NCBI GenBank assembly: GCA_022113835.1
Contig: JAILWY010000007.1
Span: 935,001 to 999,000 of the forward strand
Direction of reading: 5' to 3'
Source of the DNA: Atopsyche davidsoni
Taxonomy: Eukaryota > Arthropoda > Insecta > Trichoptera > Hydrobiosidae
DNA length: 64,000 nt
Below the pieces are notes generated by a model. That model was not told where the DNA came from and did no database searches. It saw only the letters and a program-made list of their open reading frames with translations. This document shows positions 44,815 through 57,435 of this stretch, piece after piece. Within the stretch, counting starts at the first letter, position 1. Each line of letters opens with the position of its first letter. A program made the position numbers and the translations under genes.

Positions 44815-44980
44815 ATATAGTTTAGTTATGCATCTGATGATGACCCAGTGTATTGGGTCAAAACTGGTAATGCAAATAATTTTAATAAACTCAAAGTGAA
44901 GACAGAATGTAAAGGTACTTTTATCATTATAATAATGGATCTTCACGAATAAAATGCCTTGTGCCTCAACAAGATAATAT
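44815..44980 (+). repeat. H2 repeat copy with hammerhead-like core
   Basis: CTGATGA (44834-44840), TGACCC, AGTGTATT, GGGTCA, AAAC (44861-44864), followed by TTTAATAAACTCAAAGTGAA, GTACTTTTATCATTATAATA and CTTCACGAAT to CCTCAACAA. The helix is perfect over 6 bp. The usual GAAAC is AAAAC here. Confidence 0.6.
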
Positions 44981-47900
44981 GTACGTTTGTACTGTATTTG
45001 AGATATATTCAAATTCGTTATTAATTGATTTATTCATTAAAATCAAAACACATAATCACAAGTAAAAAACGCACTGGAATTTTTGTATTTTTTTAAGGGA
45101 GTATTTGTAAAAGCGATCTCTTGATATTATCCACTTTGCTAACCGACCGTTAGTTTTTAAGCTTTATTAATCCTCAAAACATCGAATCCACTACAGTGTG
45201 TATATGAGCGGCTATCTGTACTTCTAATTGAGTTAGACACTTGATGTGTAGTCTTTGATCAATACATTTTTTTATGGGAGTACTTACAAGAAGGGTTGCT
45301 AACTGGAAACTCTGGATATTGTCCGTCTCGTAGCTCAGAGGTTAGCTCGTTCATTCAAGTCCTGGGAGTTATAAAATATAATCTGAGTTTAAAATATCGA
45401 AAACGCATTACAGCAAGTATGTCAACGGACAGGTGCACCTCCAATCATCCATAGTTTTCAATCAATCCGAAGAGACCGAGTGCATGGAATATTAAAACTC
45501 CCCATCCGGGGCCGAGTGCTGCCATTAAATACAGCGCAAATTATACAAATTAAACGAAACCTACAATAATACAGTAATGAGAGGCTCAAGTGGGCCGGCG
45601 GTGATTTTGCGATAAATTTTAATTTACCATCTGAATGGGAAAATTCGCCCGAGAGTTAATCAACTCGGGCGAAAAATAATTAAAACACAAATGAATTAAA
45701 ACCGCGCGGACACGAAATAATTAATGAAATTCTGATGATTAAAACTTCCGCCGGACGCGAATAATTTTCGCAAAATTCGTTTCCATGACAGTGGATTTCT
45801 GCGTTTGAATTGCGATTTGCGGCCTTTGTTGCCGCGCGCTAAGATTGCCGCACTTTTGTGTTAATCGGACATCGAAGTTGGTCGTTTATTCACTTTTGCA
45901 AATTGAAGCGAACTCTGCAAGAAGAAGTTCTGCGTTTCCGTTTGGGAATACTGACGATACACCAAAGATTCGTATTTATAATGGTAACAACAATTGCAGC
46001 AATTTACATCTCATACATTTTTTTAAAATGAATATGATATCACTTAAGCCGGTTACACACGCAGCGATACAACTTGCAATTTTCAATAAGCCAAAAGCGT
46101 CTCTCAAATCGGTTGCTAGTTGTGTCTATGTTAGTTTTTATTTTCACAGTAAAATCGTGTAAATAAATGTAATTTACTCAAAAAGAGGTCGTTATTGTCA
46201 CGCTCTGACACAATTCCCAAAATACAAGAAATATTAGAAAATTACAATTTAATATAACCGAGTTCTTCTTACTGTATTCAGTTTATCTCAGGTTTCTAAC
46301 CGAAGCTTTGAATCCCAGATATCAATCGAAAAATATACAAAGTAAATTAATGGTTTTTTACCGATGGAAACGTAAATCTTTATAAAAGCATGTCACTGAT
46401 ATTTATCTGCCGGATAAATAATAAATAAATCTAGAATTCTTTCTTCGTTTCATGTTTGAGCAATACACCATACGACATTGTTAACTCGATACGTTTATCG
46501 TCCAGTTTCCTTTTCTCGCGAAACACACTGCGGTAAACGAACTTTAAGGGATGGACTTTGGAATCGATTTCGAATAAAGTAATTTATAACTGGTTCAGAG
46601 GGCTCGTGTTGAAGGGGATGGAGGGATGCTGGAGGGATGCTGGAGGGGCTGCAGACGCATCTCGACAGGGCTGAGTCGTGTCTGGCTCCGTTTGAGATTT
46701 CAGCTTATCTCTTGTGTCTCTCCTCACACAATTATACTGTTCAACTCTTCCCCATTACTGCCGACAAGCGGGCACTGATTCAATAACTTTTTATTCCAGA
46801 CAAGTATATTTGATACTGTTATTTAATTTAATTAAAAAAAAATTATAGTTAGCAGTGGCGGGCTGTCCATGCAAACAATAAAGCATTGCTTGCATTGTAA
46901 ACACATTGTATTCAGTCAATAAAACTGCTTACTTTGAATTTGAACAAGCCACTCCTATGTTTGCCAGAAATTTCTTGACGTCCCATGCATAAATCGATTA
47001 CCTTAATATTGTATACTCAATAAACTTGGATGGGTGAAAAATGCGGATGTATATATAATATATTTATATATATTTATTTTAAATTTACAATTATGTTGAG
47101 TATGATACGATTTGCATTGCACGCTCAAGTTACAAATTCACTACATGCCGCTACTAAGGTTGATACAAGTAATCAATTATCCTACATCACCTTTGACATT
47201 CACCTCCATATTATGCTAATTATCAAAGAAAAAATAATTTAATATACACGTATTGTAAAAAAAAAAACTGTCGTTTTTGACATATTCACATATTCCAATA
47301 CAATTAAGGTATCATTAGCACGCGGCGTAACGAAAACTAAAACAAACTTCGGCATTCAATCGGGTGTTAAACCTCCGTGAATGCGGCGACGATCGGTACG
47401 CCTTTTTCCCCCATTAGTCAGATTGCCCGGCCGAGTCACGTGATCACGTCATGACGCCAAATTAAATTAAGCTCCGCAGGAACAGTCGATTGTTCGCGGA
47501 TTCGTCGCGCCGCGCGATGCACGCGATGGACGTCGCGTGCGCCGGTCGGTTAATCGAACGGGTGAAACTTTCCTCGTTTCATGCCGGATAGGCTATCAAT
47601 AGTATTAACTGTGCCTTGTAGCCGTCCCGGGGTCCAGTGCTCAGCACGCTCGCTGGCCAACCACGTAGTCCTAGAGACTCAAATTCATTGATAAAATACT
47701 ATTTTTAATTCCGTATACATTCAATTTCCAAGAGCTTAGCCAAAGTGTTCTGATAGTTTATTGGTTTTTTACTTAATCTTAAAGATGCCTACAGAAGCTC
47801 CGACACAACTGACATCTTCTAGCCAATTGGTTATTTATATTTGTTGTTCGACAAGAACCAAGGTCACCCGCATCGCGGAGTTCAGCAGGCCTCGCGTTTG

Positions 47901-49090
47901 GGGTTCGACTGCTAATTTCTGTGTACGGCTCTGTGTTCGGCACGATAAAGTTTCTTTCGGGTCTATTAGTGACGATTTGTATGCAAATGAATCAGATAAC
48001 CTTCCCCCCGGGCCGGGTGGCTTCCATAGACTCCATACAAAAACAAATTATGATTTATTGTGACACTCGACGCACGCGCTTTCTATTCACTTAACTCGCA
48101 TTAGGTCAGGCGGGGAGCTCCCGGACGCAACCTGTCATTTTATTATCTTTTCATTAAATATATATATATTTTTTAAATAAATATTTTCACTAAACCTGAT
48201 CTTCACAACGCTTTTAAAATATACCCGTCGCACACTTATATTTACTGGCTAAAATTTACAAAAAAAATCACAACATTTCAATAAAAATATTGAAGTCATA
48301 TTTTTCTGTATTTGAATCTATTGCCTAACACGGTAACATCGGTTTACGAATGTTTATTTAATTTTTTTACTCCACTGTTATTTTCCAAGGGAAACTTAAT
48401 TACAAATAAACGGATATTCAAAATTTATTAAATTATCATCGAGGGGTGGTCAGCGGAGCGGCGTCCGCTTGCGATAATAAAAAGACATAGCAATAAAACC
48501 GAACGCCCAAAAAAAAACAATATCTCAATATTAAATCAACTCCCAGCTTGGCCCACAAATCACAACATCCCGCAAAAACAAACTCGCGCGTGGAGAAAAA
48601 AAAAAAAATTCGAAAAACGGACCGAGAATCGCATTTGAAATGAAATTCGAAAAAAGAACTCGGAAGCAAATTCGAAAAAGGAACGCGGGCGGCCAGCGCC
48701 ATCTCTGGGCCGGCTCGCGAGGCGCGCCACATAAATCTCGGCAAATTAGATTATTACAGATTACTAATGTCGGTGGACGGGTTTGTTTATAGTTTATACG
48801 ATAATGTATAATGCGTTTATTAAATAACGTTTCCAGCCGTCAAACATTATTCTGAGTGTGTTTTTTTTCCTCCCCTAATCGCATTACAAGGGGGAGAGGG
48901 GGGAGGGGGGGGGGGCGGAGTGGAGCGCTCCCTTGAGACTCTGTTACGCATTGTTGTACTAAATGTGTCGCCGGGGTTGGGGAGATTTGAGTTAATTTAA
49001 TTTTAGATAATAGACAATGATTTTCTCGAATATTAAAAGTCAGGACACATTAAATCCTGTACATAAATAATAATAATAATAAAGCATACG
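44981..49090. other. Gene-free stretch
   Basis: Contains a tRNA-like scrap at 45328-45375 (A-box TAGCTCAGAGG), complex islands at 45480-45840 and 47330-47700, an M-family copy at 46047-46135 (ACACGCAGCGATACAACTTG to GTTGCTAGTTGTGTC), a CAGTGGCGGGC motif at 46855, two tandem 13-bp units near 46615-46645, and a long G run at 48885-48920. No exon recognised. Confidence 0.5.
45480..45840. promoter_or_regulatory. Candidate intronic regulatory island
   Basis: Complex unique sequence with the inverted pair CGCCCGAGAGTTAATCAACTCGGGCG (arms at about 45647-45672) and repeated AATTAAAA/TTAAT homeodomain-like sites. Function is inference. Confidence 0.25.
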
Positions 49091-49094
49091 TTAA

Positions 49095-49668
49095 GGCAGT
49101 TGCTCCCAGGCTTTTAATTGTCCCATAACCCAGGTCCATAACCTGGCGAAATCGTGTCATTTAATTGTCACTTTATTTTTCTATGTCTAAAGCTGATTTT
49201 TTTACAGAGTATTTAAAAAACTATAAATAATATTTAACAATTTTTTATTATTTAATTAACGTCCATTTTCAGGGTATAATAAAATCTTGAAGATGTTGAA
49301 AAATTGGATAAAATGACGACTTTTCAAAACAAAAGTTTGTTTAAGATTTTTTTTTTTTTAATTTTTAATTTTATAAGACGCACATGGTTTATATTTAATC
49401 TTTTAATTCCATTTGAAAAAAAGACTTTTAAATGTTTAGGCTTCTTGGAAAATGTACCGGATGAATCTCCAAATTCCTACACTTCAATCGGAAAAATACA
49501 TATTTATCATATACAGTAATAGTAAGTTTATAAGAAATAAATATATATTGTGTTCGGAAGAAGGGATGTATCAAACTTTTTGCATTTAAATTTTTTTGAT
49601 TGGTGCAGTTGATTTTTCGCAAAACGGACTAGAAAATGATCAAAAAACTCGATTATGGGACCTAGACC
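49095..49668 (+). mobile_element. P-family element, longest uninterrupted copy
   Basis: Starts right after TTAA (49091-49094) with GGCAGTTGCTCCCAGGC and ends CGATTATGGGACCTAGACC. The right TTAA is not preserved (GAGC). An open frame at 49304-49519 (+) shares the stretch KKTFKCLGFLENVPDESPNS with the frame in the copy at 27340-27897. I do not recognise the protein. Confidence 0.7.
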
Positions 49669-50282
49669 GAGCAATCTATATAAATGTACTGTTTGTGGAA
49701 ATTTTTATTATAGACGTTGATTATTCGGTAATAGCGTTACTGCAATAAGTGTATGTGAACATGTTGGATACTCAATTATCATATACAATATAAAATTTGT
49801 AAATATCACGTTGATTGTTTCAACTGGATAATTACATACCTCAAATTTTTATTTAAATTTGCTAGCTACACTCATTTCCACTTGTAAAGTAATTATTCAA
49901 CAAATCGTCTTGAGTCAAATTATATATTTTTTTTACCACCCACTTACGGACGTATTAACATTAATTAAAATCATATTATGACAATGCCTCGTTTAAAAAA
50001 ACACCAATCCACGCAGCGTTCGCCTAAAACAAAAAACCAAATCAAATTCTGAAGTGTTATAAAAAAAACACGAAACGAATGACGTGTAGCACATTATATG
50101 AAAATACAATGAATCCTTATAAATGGATAATTATGCGTGTCGGGGCGGCCTGAGCCAACACTCGCCGGACAGGCGCGCATTGTGCGCCGCTGCAGACAAT
50201 GTGGCGCATCATCTCACGACCGCCAGAACCTCCCCGTGACCTCGCACTTGCACCGTCTTCCATACGAGCCACTCCGAAGCGG
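49669..50282. other. Gene-free AT-rich stretch
   Basis: Nothing recognised. A GC-richer patch begins at 50135. Confidence 0.5.
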
Positions 50283-50445
50283 CCTGCACGCTCTGCGACA
50301 CAACCGACAACCGATCTTTTACCAACCAATAACGTCCTTTTTTGCGGTATTCACTTAGGCAAGTCTATTATTAAAACCATCGAAAATTGGTTGATTACCA
50401 TTCGGTTGTCTATTACTTACACTCCCTGCACATACTGCGACACTT
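50283..50445. mobile_element. M-family MITE copy
   Basis: The left end is GCCTGCACGCTCTGCGACAC then AACCGACAACCGATC. The right end is GGTTGTCTATTACTTACACT then TGCGACA. The centre has AACGTCCTTTT. The right end is diverged. Confidence 0.55.
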
Positions 50446-51734
50446 GCATTTGATTAAACTTAATTGAATTAAAATTCGATTGCAAATCGATCGATACAAA
50501 ATATATTATTAATTAGTTATTGGTATGAAATTCTCATTTGTGATTTTTCGGATACGCTGTGACACCCTTCTTCAAGTCTTCTACACTCTTCGTACGGCCA
50601 TTTGTGTGATTAATTTTAATGGCAAATTAGATGAGCCTTATGGTGTTTGTAGCGTTTCGGCTGTTATAGAGGAATTTCACAAACGCGTGGGAACGGATTT
50701 TTGCGTAGTATTTTTTTTAATACATTAATACAGTAAATTTTATCAAAACTACATAATAACACATTTTATGACGTCAACATTTTTGCTTCATTATTTTAAA
50801 CAATATATAAATAATAAATCATGTCTTGTATTGCATGAATTTGTAATTTGTAATATTGTTACGTGATTTCATTAGTTTAAATACTAAATAGACATTTTTT
50901 TAATTATCTAAGAAAGTATTGACAAGAAAAGGTTATAATTTATACTTCTGAAGACATATCACAGCATGTCGTTATTATAAATATATTTATTTTGTCTTGG
51001 ATATGTAAATGTTGTGAAAGTTTTTCTTGAATTCCGGTTAGCCATTTGACTAGATTTAACTACTTTATTATATTAAACGTCCCAATTTAAAAATATCATC
51101 TTGATACAAAAGAAAAAAAACCATTTTTTAATCACGGAGTTCACAATTTAAAATATGAAATAGGCATTTTCAAAACTATCAAAAGAGCTATTGAAAAGAC
51201 GGGATAATAATTGAAACTGCTGAAGATATATCACAACATGTGGTTATTTTAACATATGGCAAGCCTCGACTACCCCCCGAGCCTTCGAGTGGGTTTAAAA
51301 TAATATTGGAGATGTTCTTTCAGTCACTCGACCATTGTTCAGGAAGACGCTCGACTAACACCTTAAACGGCAATCAGTTAACTAAACACAGCCTCTTCAG
51401 CCTCGGGAAGGAAAATATTCTCGGGATCGGGTGATGGATGATTAGGGTTTATAGACTCACCGATCCACGACAGGCCGGTTAATTTTAATACTCCACATTG
51501 AAACAACATATTTGAATACCCAAATTGGTAGGAAATTACGGCCGTTTTTTCGACGACAGTCTGAAGGGGCCCTCGAAAGGCGACAATGTCGCATATGGAT
51601 TGTGGACATTCGTCACTCTCCATTGGATATCGGACTATCAAGTTGAGTCAACGCAGTTCACTTTTAGTACGATGGTATTATATTTTTATATATATATACG
51701 TTGTTGAAATTAGTCGCGCTAAAAAATAATATAG
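50446..51734. other. Gene-free stretch
   Basis: AT-rich, with a more complex block at 51250-51620. No repeat ends or exon recognised. Confidence 0.5.
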
Positions 51735-51890
51735 TACTTGTATTTTTGTGAAGACCGTCTCACAGGAAGTACGATTTTGCCTATACAGGTTTTATTGATT
51801 GATAATGATTAAGTACATTTTTTCACACACAACACACAGAGTTTCTTTAATCAATTTTCAATATAGTACTTATTCTAAATTCGCAACTAT
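51735..51890. repeat. U-family repeat, copy 2
   Basis: GTGAAGACCGTCTCACAGGA then AGTACGATTTTGCCTATACA is the inverse of a block at 23632-23680. GATAATGATTAAGTACATTT is in the same orientation as at 23540. The two copies therefore differ in internal order. Confidence 0.6.
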
Positions 51891-53601
51891 AATATACTTT
51901 TAAAGAAACCGTCATTCAAATATCCAAAATAGAAAACGAATGAAGTGTCGCCGAGACGTCCTCCCCTCCCCCCGCACCCCTCCCCTTCACCCCCACTCTT
52001 CACCCCTTACCCCCCCTCTCACCCCCCCCCCCCCCTCCACCAACCCCCGAACTTAAACCAATTATTTTCTTAGCACGGGAAACAAAAGAAGCTGGCGGCT
52101 GGCGAGGTTTCCCCGCTCCGGGGATCGCCATCACCCACTCGGACGAAAAGACGCGAAAATACACTAAAATGGCGGAGGGTTGGGGGTGGGGAGGGAAGGG
52201 GAGGGGAAGGGAGAAGAGGGGAGGGGAGGGGGCGTCGCACAATGCACACTTCATGCCTGCGCGGAAATACATATCGCGTTTTTATATAAAAAGGGTAACT
52301 ACATGCCCACTTACGAAATGAGTGGGTGCCTTATTTTTTACTAAATATTTACAAACTCATTGTTTTTTTAAATTTTTTTTTTAAATTAAACCTGATCTAA
52401 CAATTAGATCAAAATGTGCGCTGACTTGCATTTAAGCGAAAACAGAAATTCAAATTCTTATTTATTGTGAATGCAATCATATATGAAATATATCTTTGAA
52501 CAGTAAAGACAAAAAAAATCAGCGTTTTATTAGTGTAAATATACATGAAAAGCTTTGCAAGCAATACCGATCGTTAATTTTAGCACTGGCGTGCAATGGA
52601 TTCCAAAATAAATATCAGATTATTATAGATTTAGCTTATTAGTTGTTGTAGATTTTAATCAAATGCGATACATATAAAAACTGCAATCCCAATACCGTAG
52701 AAATAAAAAAAAACTGAATCGATTTTGTTAATTGTTTATAACCAAACAGATGAGTTATCCGGAATAAATATTAGTCGCGGTAAATTGGAGTACAAACAAC
52801 CGAATGCCAATCCTTTTGGACGTACTGTAGCTCAAAGTCAAACATTGTTACTTTTTCTTTTTGAGCCGTAAGAAGGTTTCTTCTGCTGAAGATTCTTGGG
52901 GGTTTTTTCGTGCCGTGTCGAGTATGCCAACAAACGAAGGGCACACACCCTGTAGGGCCCTCGGAGCGACCCTCGCCCACAACAGCCCGCGGCTCACCGG
53001 GGGTAGTTTTATTTTGATACAAAAACTTGATAGGACTGCTTTGCCAGTTAGGAATAAACCTCCAACTTCAAGAACTCCTCTGCGGGAATTCTCGGGTGCT
53101 TTTAAAAGATAAATATTTAAATGATAAAAAACAGATAATAATTGATGTTGATATAGTAAAATCACAGCTGCTGTAACTAATTTAGTTATAAACGGCCTCA
53201 ATTCAATCAAAGCTTAGGGTTCAAATCCGCGCTAAGCCAAATGTTTTTGTTAGCTTTTAAAATTGTGTTTAAAATTATAAATCACTTCCAGGCTCTAAAG
53301 AGGAAGATAAATAAATAATTTTTTTTTTAAATACAGAACGTATTATATTGTGAAAAATTTGTATTCTATGTACGCACAAAATATAAAATTTTCATTCATT
53401 TTTTTATTTTTAGCAAGAGTTTATCGAATCTATTCAAAAATAAAAATCCTCGCGAAGTTATAGGAGCAAAGATAAAAATTATTAGTTACCTGTAATGAAG
53501 GTTCAAATCCGATCTGTATTATTTTATTCTATTTTTACACTGGTTTCTTACATTATACTTTCTTGTAAACGGGAGATATTCGAAATCATATTTCCTAAAT
53601 G
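51891..53601. other. Gene-free stretch with pyrimidine and purine tracts
   Basis: 51958-52048 is almost pure C/T and 52175-52235 almost pure G/A, about 130 bp apart and roughly complementary. A more complex block lies at 52800-53090. Otherwise AT-rich. Confidence 0.55.
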
Positions 53602-53617
53602 ATGATTCTATATACTA

Positions 53618-53855
53618 TTACTAAAATGATTAGGCACATTAGTTCATACATAGAAGATGATTTAAAGAAACTCTCAGAAAAATATCATCATGATTTGTAT
53701 GGGATTTGAACCCACATCCCCTGGTTTACATAACCGGTGTACTAACCCTTGTACTAACGAATCACTAATGTGCCTAATCATATTAGTAATAATATAATAA
53801 ACCCGTAATGGGTAATAAATACGCATCTGATTGACGTTTATCAAAAAATCAACAT
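53618..53855 (-). mobile_element. S-family tRNA-derived retroposon, short form
   Basis: 16-bp TSD, ATGATTCTATATACTA (53602-53617) and ATGATTATATATACTA (53856-53871), one mismatch. tRNA-like unit at 53690-53765 (- strand) with GGGATTTGAACCCACATCCC. The long-form module is missing. Confidence 0.85.
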
Positions 53856-53871
53856 ATGATTATATATACTA

Positions 53872-54659
53872 CAAAAAGAATTTGCAACAATAATAAACGA
53901 GCTCTGTAACGATTAGAGACAATTGTTTTACTTGATGAATTTATATTTTAATTAAACGGCGTCAAGCAAATTTTTGACAATAGAGTATAACTTGTTCTGA
54001 AAGGTCAGTGCAATAATTTAAATTTAAATTATATTTTGTCTCGAATTTAACGCCACTGTTGTTAAATGTGATTTCAGCGAGTAAATATGAAACTGCTCAA
54101 AAGATTCGCGGGTGCATTAATATATTTTTCGCTAAAAAAACGCAATTTTCGCTTTTCGATTTGTGATTCAGAAATTTCACTCCGACGTCACCGCGGGCGG
54201 CTGACAGGCTTGAAAATGGGACAAAAAGAACGGGGCGAAATGGCGAGGGCCGTTATTAAACCGGCGCGGGCCGTTATTAAACAGGCGCGGCCATCAGCGC
54301 CGTCCGCCGGAGTGAGTCGCCGCGGTTCGATTATTATTTTTCCGCGGCCACAATGGCGGCCACAATGGCGGCCCTTCCGGCGCGCGACAGCTGCCAGCCG
54401 CATCCGGCGCCGCCCCCGCCCCGCCTAATGACACGCGTCTTGGCCCAAATGTCGGGGAATCTAATCTAATGACTAGGAGCTGGAATTAGTGGCTTGTTAA
54501 CGTTTTTCGGAATTTGATCGCTTCGAATATGCACCCTTAAGCGGGTAACCAAATTGACTAAACTGATGTGCGTGGCGGGTGAAATTCGCGTAAAATTGCG
54601 CGTGCGAAATCTAGTCTATGCACTGTTTGATTTGCATGCAGTCAAATAAATCGTTTCCT
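53872..54659. other. Gene-free stretch with a GC-rich island
   Basis: 54180-54430 is GC-rich with short tandem duplications (two copies of GCGGGCCGTTATTAAAC-like and two of GGCCACAATGGCG). 54450-54480 holds TCTAATCTAATGAC, a paired K50-homeodomain-like site. The open frame across the island is compositional. Confidence 0.5.
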
Positions 54660-54958
54660 ATAATAAGTTGAAGCACTTCATACACACTTTGCGGATTACT
54701 TGGCATCACAACAACACCACTTTGTCCTAAAAGTTGTTCAATAATTGGAGGATTATCATTCTCTGTCCACTTCACTTTGTTCAGAATCACTGGACAGTAT
54801 TGGTAGAAGTAACGTTGACGAGTCATAAACAATCAGTAAACCTAAAGAGTAAAATGACCTTCTGCCGCTTTTAGTGTAAACACATTGAAAAAGGTATTAA
54901 TACGCGCCCCGCGTTCAGACAGCAGTCCGCGAAACGGGTACTAGTACCCGCCTCGCCT
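54660..54958 (-). pseudogene. piggyBac-like transposase N-terminal fragment
   Basis: The same segment as at 18013-18312. On the - strand it reads MTRQRYFYQYCPVI then WTENDNPPIIEQLLGQSG and NPQSVYEVLQLIIGNDLFDC. A small change frameshifts the leader relative to the other copy. No catalytic residues included. Confidence 0.55.
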
Positions 54959-55009
54959 TTTGTGTGTTAACACTCCCTTATTACAAATATTTTTCAGAGC
55001 ACATCGAGG

Positions 55010-55230
55010 TGGAGGCCTCGTGCTATTGTTTCTGTAGCTTGCTGCAGAAGGAGTATCAGATCTAAACGCCAGAGCTTTGTGCAATACGCAAACTTTTCCT
55101 TCCAATATAAAACTGCGGTGTAGAAGGACCCGAGGACCCACTACACTATTTTCCCATTAGAAAACCATCAACACTGGCTCAGCATGAGTATCAACGCCAA
55201 CCTCCTTTGAGGAGAAGCATTTGATAAAGA
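55010..55230 (-). repeat. R-family interspersed repeat, copy 6
   Basis: Reverse order of the family blocks: CTTGCTGCAGAAGGAGTATC, CTGCGGTGTAGAAGGACC, GGCTCAGCATGAGTAT, CTCCTTTGAGGAG. Lacks the GCTGCCCAATAGC block. Confidence 0.7.
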
Positions 55231-57060
55231 AGGTTTAAAATATTTTAAATAATCTTATACATATATAGTTAACATTGTTGTGAAAGCGTTTTTCATATGC
55301 TTGACTGATCCAATTTCTTATATCTGCAACACATATTCATCGTCCGTGACGTTTTAAAATCATAATGTAAGTCGTATTGTACTATATATCTTATATTACC
55401 GATCCATAATAACGCTAAAAAGTATCAAATATATATACGGCCTTATCAAAATCATTAAGAACGTTGCTTTGCCTAATTATGTCTAAAATACTGTTATCTG
55501 AAAACCATCATTTTTCACGCAAAAAACCTGACCTTTGGATGAGAGCAAATTCGCATTTTTCGCCTTATCATACTAGTGACGCTTAATAACGCTATGATCA
55601 TATACAGTAAGTATATTTTTACATTACGTCATCTTAAATAATAATTTTATTTGCGTTCAAATTCAAAACAAAAAAAAAACAAAAAAAAACGGGAGCGTGG
55701 GATATTCCCCGGCATGTAAACACCGGCAGCGACAATGGACTGACCTGGGCGACTTGTGTCCCTTTGTGGGCGACACATGTTCAAGCGTCGATCCTTTCAA
55801 CGGGCGTTTTCCCACAGGCGAGACGAGGATTCCCCGAATACTCGAGAGTCGAGTGGGCCCGGAGATAAAGGAGAATAAAATACACAATCTCATTTCGTAA
55901 TGAAGAATGCCCGCAGTTGTGGCAACACTGTCGTTCGATCGCGGCGGACTGGCGCTTCGGGATTTTTGTTCCTATTTTGAAAGTTTAAACTTGGAACACG
56001 CCGAAGCTTTTTTTTTTAAATTATTGTATGTTCGAAATTTGAACATAACTTACATCACTCGAGTGTAACACAGATTTTATTTTTTTGAATTTAAACACGC
56101 ATTATATTCAATTATTCTTCTTTCAAAAATTGATTCGATATTTAAAAATATACAAATTATTATATTGTACGCGCCCGTTCTGTTTAATAGATAGATCAAA
56201 ATCAATTCTAATAATACGAGTATAACAATGTAAATGCAAGTCATATGTAATTTGCATGGGGATATCAATGTCACGTTTATTAATGACGGTTTTGTAAGCA
56301 CATTAATTCAATTATATAGAAAAAAGTATAAAATTTATTAATTACTTCAATCAAAATGTAAATAATTAATATGACGTAGCAAACTATTGATAGATATAAA
56401 TTTAATAATATTATTTCACTCACAGTTCACGATGTGTTCCCACGTGCAATTGACAATGCTCAAATCATCAGCTAACCAAATACAGGCAGTTTGTCCATCA
56501 AAACACGTCCGGAAACCCGGCTCTCGGTTATGTCTTAATTAATCAATATCAAACGTCACTCTTAACCGGGAGTTAACCGGAGCTCGCGTCAGATTGCTGT
56601 CTTTATGAACAAATTGGAATAATACACTCCGTCCTCACCCAATTAGGGCCGACTCCGAGATTGCCAGGCGGGAGCAAAAAAGCACAGGTAATCACTGTTA
56701 TCGCGGGGATTGCCTGAAAAGGCGCAGGTAGACCGGGGCTTCGATTTTATAATAATTTATAAGCGATATCAACAAAGCTCCATTTGATGTAATTAGTGAA
56801 AACTGTACGTAAATAGTTTGTATTGCCGGCCCGGTGGAAAAAAATGTACGCTCTTGAACGGTGAGGCAATTTGGTTTGATATTCAATGTATATAAAATGA
56901 TCTACGTAACTTAGAAAAAAAAAACTACTAATCAAATAATAGGATAAATAGGAAGACTCGATGGCGGATTGGTGCGAGCATCAAACTTTGAGAACAGGAT
57001 TTATTAAAATGTATATTTCGATACAACGAGCAATATACCATTAGTTAACAAATATGAATA
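55231..57060. other. Gene-free stretch with candidate regulatory islands
   Basis: 55690-55960 and 56440-56740 are complex and repeat-free. The remainder is AT-rich. Short open frames at 55663-55900 on both strands are not recognisable proteins. Confidence 0.5.
56440..56740. promoter_or_regulatory. Candidate intronic regulatory island
   Basis: Balanced-composition unique DNA with a TTAATTAAT homeodomain-type site (about 56535) and two AACCGG motifs 11 bp apart (56564-56569, 56575-56580) that resemble Grainyhead half-sites. Proposed as an enhancer candidate only by composition and context. Confidence 0.3.
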
Positions 57061-57063
57061 CGA

Positions 57064-57115
57064 AGATTTTTGTTTGTGAGCGGTTTCACCTCTCAAGGGA
57101 TTCTTCAGACTTCAT
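57064..57115 (-). repeat. Fragment with hammerhead-like order (CTGAAGA ... GAAAC)
   Basis: On the - strand CTGAAGA, ATCCC TTGAG AGGT, GAAACCGCTCAC. It resembles the H1 core (GAAACCGGTCAC) but helix II is weak. Probably a relative of H1. Confidence 0.35.
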
Positions 57116-57435
57116 ACCTTGAATGACGAAAGCGCTCTCATCGTCATTTTTTTGTTTAAATATGGAGTATTACAAATTAAACCAATTTGTCATAGATTGG
57201 TTTTTGAAAACATCATTTTTACTAACAAGTTATTTTAAGGTATAATTTTATTATTTTCGTATTTTATCATCACACGTTTAATGCTCTATTCTAAGTAATA
57301 ACAATAATTTTTTTAAATAATTGGCGGACTTCGGTAGAAATTTTTTAACATTCCAAGCGTTTCGATTAAAGTGCACCTTTACGAATATCTTCATTTTCTT
57401 TTTTGAAAATGACTACTGTGCGAGAACCAAAACGA

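Noticed and set aside
52848..53210. 120-codon open frame on the - strand
   Set aside because: No recognisable motif, an overlapping open frame exists on the other strand, and no splice context was found. I cannot support it as a gene.
54087..54428. 113-codon open frame over a GC-rich island
   Set aside because: Arg/Ala-rich translation from biased composition and small tandem duplications.
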